A DNA stretch of 64,000 nucleotides from Pseudogracilibacillus sp037071985 (GTDB taxonomy: Bacteria; Bacillota; Bacilli; Bacillales; Amphibacillaceae): NCBI RefSeq assembly GCF_037071985.1, contig NZ_JAXHDF010000004.1, forward strand, positions 186,001 through 250,000, in the 5' to 3' direction. Below the pieces are notes generated by a model. It had not been told where the DNA came from and ran no database searches. It saw only the letters and a list, made by a program, of their open reading frames with translations. Below are positions 59,528-64,000 of this stretch, one piece after another (position 1 is the stretch's first letter; every line of letters begins with the position of its first letter). The position numbers and the translations under genes were made by a program.

Positions 59528-59968
59528 TTAATTTTCTTCGTCTAGCTCGGTCGATATTTGCCAGGTCACGCCAAACTTATCCGTAACATGTCCATACGCT
59601 GGACTCCAAAACGTTTTCTGCAAGGGCATTGTGACCGTTCCATTTTCCTTTAACCTGTTAAAAACTTCTTCTGTTTTTTCTGGGTCATTCGTAATGAGCA
59701 CAATTGAAATTTGTGAGTTCCCTTTCGTAGGAGCATTGTCTGAACCTGGGAATGAATCAGAAATCATCAAATTTGTATTACCAATCTTTAAATGAGCATT
59801 TAATATACGGTCTTTTATTTCTTCTGGTAATGGGCGCTCCGGATTTGGCGGCATATCCCCGAAAGTTTTTATATTAATAACTTTAGCTTCCAAAGCAATT
59901 TCATAAAATTTAATTGCTGCTTGACCTTCATCTACAAATGATAAATAAGGATAGACTGTTTTAATCAT
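59528..59968 (-). CDS. PhnB-like VOC-family protein
   Basis: ATG 59968 is used, with GGAGAGGA upstream. The 146-residue protein begins MIKTVYPYLSFVDEGQAAIK and has a paired beta-alpha-beta-beta-beta fold with NAHLKIGNTNLMISDSFPGS and QKTFWSPAYGHVTDKFGVTW, typical of PhnB/YdhE-like glyoxalase-fold proteins. Function is unknown; some bind antibiotics, others are enzymes. First gene of a likely pair with the lipoprotein. Confidence 0.85.
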   Translation of the reverse strand: MIKTVYPYLSFVDEGQAAIKFYEIALEAKVINIKTFGDMPPNPERPLPEEIKDRILNAHLKIGNTNLMISDSFPGSDNAPTKGNSQISIVLITNDPEKTEEVFNRLKENGTVTMPLQKTFWSPAYGHVTDKFGVTWQISTELDEEN

Positions 59969-60205
59969 AAAAAATCCTCTCCAATCTCTTTTTCGATTAT
60001 TATACACTTTTTGGTATTGAACACCAAATTAGAATCACATATAAAAAATAATTATTCAAAAAATAATCTCCTTTTTAATTAGGAAATATGTTTTTGAATG
60101 AACATGGTTATTAAGGAAAACATAAATACACCATTCTTTTCCGGAGTGAAACGAACATTAAATTGGACATAATCTTTTTATGGACAGTTTTAAAGGTGAG
60201 CTTAA

Positions 60206-61999
60206 ATGGATAATATTGAACTAATTTTCATCGTAACAATTTTAGGACTCGGTATATTTTCACAATGGTTTGCTTGGCGGATTCAATGGCCGTCGATTGT
60301 GATCATGTCTATCGTTGGACTACTAATTGGACCAGTTATTGGATTTATTGATCCTAAGACAGCACTAGGAGATTTATATAGTCCGCTTATTTCTTTAGCT
60401 GTCGCAATTATTTTATTTGAAGGTAGCTCTAGCTTAGATCTTCGCGAAATTAAAGATGTCTCTAAATCAGTATTCCGCATTATTACTGGCGGTGCGTTTA
60501 TCGCCTGGATTCTTGGCTCCTTATCCGCTCATTATATCGCCGGCTTAAGTCTTGAGGTTTCCTTTATTATCGGTGGATTATTTGTCGTCACAGGTCCGAC
60601 CGTAATTATTCCCTTACTACGCAATGCAAAGTTGCAACCTCGAACAGCTGCGGTTTTAAAATGGGAAGGAATCATTGTTGATCCCGCTGGACCGCTGCTT
60701 GCACTTTTTGCTTATGAAATTATAAAAGTACTAAAACATGCACAACTCGGTCCGAATTATTTATTATTTTTTCTTGGTTCCGCCCTACTAGCTGCGATAC
60801 TTGGCTTTATTATTGGCACATTCATTAGCATTATGGCAAATAAAGGCATGTTTCCCGAATATTTAAAATCTCCAATTCTGCTTGCTTTTGTCTTAATTTG
60901 CTTCACTATTGCAGAAATGATTATGCACGAGACTGGAATGCTTGCAGTGACCGTAATGGGATTAACTGTTGGTCGTGCAAGAAAACATGTTTCCTCCATT
61001 GGAAACATCCATCACTTTATAGAAGGGATTTCTGTACTCTTAACATCAACTGTATTTATTTTATTAACTGCGTCTTTAGATCGGGAAACAATTTCTCAAA
61101 TATTCACTTGGCCAATTATTGCATTTGTTCTCGTCATGCTATTTATTGTGCGACCAATTTCAATATGGTTACCAACAATTGGAACAGAGTTAACGAATAA
61201 GGAAAAAACATTAATCGGCTGGATTGCACCAAGAGGGATTGTAGCCCTTACTGTAGCCGGTTATTTTGCAACTATTTTAGAAGAAGATGGCTACCGTGAT
61301 GCCGCAACCTTAACCGCACTCACCTTTGCACTCGTTTTTATAACAGTTTGTGTACATGGCTTTACACTGGGACCATTAGCCAAAAAGCTTGGGCTTTCAA
61401 ATCAAGATTCTCAGGGTGTTGTAATCGTCGGAGCTAGTAGTTTTTCTATTGTTCTTGCAAAAAAACTGAAAGAAATGCAGGTAGAAGTTCTGATTGTTGA
61501 TTCCTCAAGAGGGAGATTAAGACCTGCAAAATATCATGATATCCCCACTTACGAAGGTGAAATTTTATCCGAACATGCGCAATTCGAAGCAGATTTAACA
61601 CCTTATAATACGATACTTGCCATGACGATTGACGCTTCTTATAACATGCTTGTGACCCAATCATTTGCACCTGAATTCGGCTATCAAAATACATTTTCCT
61701 TACCTGCATCAGCTGATTCAAGTCTTAGTCAGGATAGTTCATCTGCTGTAAAAGCACATTTATTATTCGATGAAGATGCAATATTTACAGAACTTAACCG
61801 AAAAATTAATACGAACTACTCTTTAGATACGATTACGATCACTGAAGAAAAAAACATAACGAAAGAAACTTTGCCCACAAGAACTACACCGCTTTTTGTT
61901 AGGAAAACAAATAATGACATCGTGTTTATAAACCACCGAACAAAATTGGAATTTGAGGAAGGTGATCAATTGGTTGTATTAAAACCGCTTGAAGAATAA
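60206..61999 (+). CDS. CPA1-type Na+(K+)/H+ antiporter with C-terminal regulatory domain
   Basis: The 597-residue protein has about twelve helices (1-400) with the CPA1 motifs ILFEGSSSLDL, VVTGPTVIIPLLRNAKL and ALLKWEGIIVDPAGPL, plus GLTVGRARKH and APRGIVALTVAGYF. The last 200 residues include a nucleotide-binding-like domain (QGVVIVGASSFSIVLAKKL, RCK_N-like) and a TrkA_C-like end (FEEGDQLVVLKPLE). Such fused proteins exchange sodium or potassium for protons under control of a cytosolic ligand. AAAGGTGAG precedes ATG. Monocistronic. Confidence 0.88.
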   Translation: MDNIELIFIVTILGLGIFSQWFAWRIQWPSIVIMSIVGLLIGPVIGFIDPKTALGDLYSPLISLAVAIILFEGSSSLDLREIKDVSKSVFRIITGGAFIAWILGSLSAHYIAGLSLEVSFIIGGLFVVTGPTVIIPLLRNAKLQPRTAAVLKWEGIIVDPAGPLLALFAYEIIKVLKHAQLGPNYLLFFLGSALLAAILGFIIGTFISIMANKGMFPEYLKSPILLAFVLICFTIAEMIMHETGMLAVTVMGLTVGRARKHVSSIGNIHHFIEGISVLLTSTVFILLTASLDRETISQIFTWPIIAFVLVMLFIVRPISIWLPTIGTELTNKEKTLIGWIAPRGIVALTVAGYFATILEEDGYRDAATLTALTFALVFITVCVHGFTLGPLAKKLGLSNQDSQGVVIVGASSFSIVLAKKLKEMQVEVLIVDSSRGRLRPAKYHDIPTYEGEILSEHAQFEADLTPYNTILAMTIDASYNMLVTQSFAPEFGYQNTFSLPASADSSLSQDSSSAVKAHLLFDEDAIFTELNRKINTNYSLDTITITEEKNITKETLPTRTTPLFVRKTNNDIVFINHRTKLEFEEGDQLVVLKPLEE

Positions 62000-62243
62000 T
62001 TCGCTTTATTGTAATGACAATAATATAGCGTTTATAAAAGAATATAAAATAAGTGTTTGCGACTGGGCCAAGATAATACTTCTTAATATAGGTGGATATT
62101 ATGATAATGAAGTTGTGATATGATAGATAAAAGTAATCTATTTTAGTGGGACTTACGTTCCTTATCTCTACAAGTTAAACAAATTATGATAATATTTCTC
62201 CTAATGTAGGAAACCGAACTCAAAACCAGAGGTGTTAGAATTG

Positions 62244-62438
62244 ATGATAGATTATATTATTTCTATATTTTTCACGTTACTAATCATTGTACTCATTTGT
62301 ACCTTTTTCATCTCATTATATTCTTTTATCAAACGTCGCCTAACAAATTCTACCATTCAAAATAATCAGTCGGTAGAGATCGAAAGAAAACTTGATAAAA
62401 TTATTGAACTGTTAGAAAAAGATAAAAATAACTCCTGA
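62244..62438 (+). CDS. Small single-span membrane protein
   Basis: ATG 62244 follows AGAGGTG nine bases upstream; GTG 62232 would contain that site. The 64-residue protein has one membrane helix (3-31), a basic KRRLTNST patch and a cytosolic helix SVEIERKLDKIIELLEKD. It has the same plan as the 59-residue protein at 31732-31911. Function unknown. A bidirectional terminator follows about 130 bases later. Confidence 0.65.
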   Translation: MIDYIISIFFTLLIIVLICTFFISLYSFIKRRLTNSTIQNNQSVEIERKLDKIIELLEKDKNNS

Positions 62439-62570
62439 AGTGAAATACTTTGTAGTTCGTGAGAAATTTTTCGCGAAAATAAACTGATCAAATTGTTAAT
62501 CTCATAAAAATGTTACTTATTACTATTTGTATTTATATTCAATGAAGCCTGATCTATGCACATATACAAA

Positions 62571-62601
62571 AAATCCCTACAAGATTATCTTGTAGGGATT
62601 C
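62571..62601. terminator. Terminator after the RND pump gene
   Basis: Fourteen-base perfect arms AATCCCTACAAGAT and ATCTTGTAGGGATT; A tract upstream on the plus strand gives a T tract on the minus strand for the pump transcript. Confidence 0.88.
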
Positions 62602-62605
62602 CCCA

Positions 62606-64000
62606 TTAGTCTTCTTTTATTTCTTTCCGATTTTTCTTAAACATTTTTGATAAAATCTCATATACAATTGGAACAATAAATAACGTCAATAAAGTTGAAC
62701 TTGCAAGCCCACCAATAACGGTAATAGCAAGGTCTCTTGAAATTAACCCGCCTCCACCTTCTGCACCAATTGCTAGCGGAATTAACGCACCAATCGTTGC
62801 AATAGCTGTCATTAAGATTGGTCGTAAACGAGTTGCACCCGCCTCTAAGACAGCATCTCGCATCACCATTCCACCACGTTCCATACGGACGATTCGGTCG
62901 ACTAGTACAATCGCGTTCGTTACGATAATCCCGATCAACATTAACAGCCCCATCATCACTGTAACGGAAATGGTTTCACCGGCGAGATATAAGCCGACAA
63001 ATGAACCAATGACTGCAAATGGTAATGAAAATAGGATCGAAAACGGCGCAACCCCTTCACCGAACGTTACAACAAGGATAAAGTATACAATTGCTATGGC
63101 TGCAAGCATCGATGCACCTAATTGGGTAAAGGTCTCATCCATATCCGCAGCAACCCCGGCAACGTCGACTGTAACTCCTTTTGGTAACTCTAATTTATCG
63201 ATCGCTTTATCGACTTCAGAAGTGACTTTTGAAATATCTTTATCTGTAATCGTTCCTGAAACTGTTGCATAATACTCCCCTTCACTACGAGCTAATGTAT
63301 TAAGGGTCTTCCCTTCCTTCACAGTTACTAGCTCAGAAAGAGGTATCGTTGTACCTAGAGCAGTTGACACTTCTGTATCTAACATTTCATCAATTGAATC
63401 GGGCTCTTCTTCTTCCTCCTGCTGAATAACCACATCAATCGAATTACCATCTTTTTCGATCGTTGTTAATACATCTTTTGTAGTATCTGCTCGTAACATC
63501 CCGACAATTTGGCCTGCTGTTAAGCCATATTGCAACAATTCCTCCTGATCTACATTAAAGGTATATTCTACATAAGCGTCTTCCGTACTTGATGAAACAT
63601 CCTCCAACTTGTCATTTTCCTTCATCATGTCTTCTACTTGCTCCACAGCTTCATTTAATCTATTTAAATTTTCACTGTAAAACGTATAACTGAGTTCATT
63701 CGATGAGAAAGACATTGCTGAAAAATCTTGACTTTTCCATTCTCCAGACTGATCGATATTGAAAACATATTCTTCGACTTCCTCACGCGCTTCAGGGAAA
63801 TCTTCCATATCAGGGTCAAAGATTAAATACATAAGCGCGCCATCAGAGCCGCCGCCCATCATCATCGCAGATGGATCACCATTATCATTAATAGATAACT
63901 GGATAATATCGATATCATCACGCTTCAATAATTCTTCTTCCACTTTTTCAACATTTTTTAATGTATCTTCTTTTAAATCACCCGTAGCAGGTGTATAAGT
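62606..64000 (-). CDS. RND-family efflux pump, partial (C-terminal 464 codons)
   Basis: The frame is open to the window edge at 64000 and therefore lacks its N-terminal half. The visible part is the second half of an AcrB-type pump of the Gram-positive SwrC/YerP kind: periplasmic-like PN/PC loops, then six helices with LPFAVIGSFVGLYLAGETIS, MGLLMLIGIIVTNAIVLVDR and GATRLRPILMTAIATIGALI, ending in a basic KNRKEIKED tail. In Bacillus subtilis SwrC exports surfactin and other amphiphiles. Substrate here is unknown. A strong terminator follows. Confidence 0.9.
   Translation of the reverse strand, partial: TYTPATGDLKEDTLKNVEKVEEELLKRDDIDIIQLSINDNGDPSAMMMGGGSDGALMYLIFDPDMEDFPEAREEVEEYVFNIDQSGEWKSQDFSAMSFSSNELSYTFYSENLNRLNEAVEQVEDMMKENDKLEDVSSSTEDAYVEYTFNVDQEELLQYGLTAGQIVGMLRADTTKDVLTTIEKDGNSIDVVIQQEEEEEPDSIDEMLDTEVSTALGTTIPLSELVTVKEGKTLNTLARSEGEYYATVSGTITDKDISKVTSEVDKAIDKLELPKGVTVDVAGVAADMDETFTQLGASMLAAIAIVYFILVVTFGEGVAPFSILFSLPFAVIGSFVGLYLAGETISVTVMMGLLMLIGIIVTNAIVLVDRIVRMERGGMVMRDAVLEAGATRLRPILMTAIATIGALIPLAIGAEGGGGLISRDLAITVIGGLASSTLLTLFIVPIVYEILSKMFKKNRKEIKED

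Overview
The window is AT-rich, with strong AGGAGG-type ribosome binding sites, many TTG/GTG starts and intrinsic terminators at most convergent gene ends. Together with the gene content (HPr, a GsiB-like KGG protein, YflT-type stress protein, PspA-YdjG-YdjH-YdjI block, FosB, SasA/YwaC-type (p)ppGpp synthetase, PepF, YqhV, DUF1657 and DUF421 proteins) this points to an aerobic Bacillaceae chromosome. Several ion and osmolyte transporters (NhaC, a CPA1-type antiporter, a BCCT betaine carrier) suggest a salt- or alkali-tolerant genus near Oceanobacillus or Virgibacillus. The genus is an inference. No rRNA, tRNA, CRISPR array, prophage or transposase gene was seen.

Layout. 1-1130: the end of a PAP2 phosphatase, then ptsH (HPr) followed by a collapsed ptsI relic. 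1188-3017: a YkvI-type permease and a small membrane protein. 3066-5855: a compact general-stress cluster, with a KGG-repeat protein, a proteasome-like Ntn-hydrolase candidate plus a 52-residue partner, and a YflT protein. Each of the three units has a good sigma-B-like promoter. 6046-13057: an NhaC antiporter and a 2-oxoacid dehydrogenase operon (E1alpha, E1beta, E2) with a leucine-dehydrogenase-like gene and a GntR regulator. 13164-17310: an FAD oxidoreductase / half-size MFS / nitroreductase operon and a large carrier. 17455-26108: pepF, a flavoprotein, a membrane-anchored protein with calcium-loop repeats and a candidate cysteine-peptidase triad, DUF421 and MFS genes. 27813-29949: HMG-CoA lyase with a class III CoA transferase. 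33823-36461: a serine hydrolase and a TetR regulator, divergent and flanking two copies of one palindrome. 37922-43461: an ABC1 kinase and the pspA-ydjGHI envelope-stress block. 43743-45829: an MFS carrier and a ZIP metal transporter. 46010-49647: a Baeyer-Villiger monooxygenase plus esterase module with a divergent LuxR regulator interrupted by one ochre codon. 49728-55171: small proteins, an SDR, DUF1657, and a BCCT carrier with a linked cytosolic protein. 55538-64000: fosB, a type I toxin-antitoxin locus, SasA, a LiaF-like protein, a lipoprotein, a VOC protein, a CPA1 antiporter and the end of an RND efflux pump.

The genes are mainly stress, envelope and carbon-scavenging functions. Structured intergenic repeats (12238-12411, 30732-31086, 55187-55530) share inverted ends or long sequence identity. 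The most unusual items are the proteasome-like stress gene, the ptsI relic, the type I toxin locus, the split LuxR regulator, and the putative secreted cysteine peptidase.
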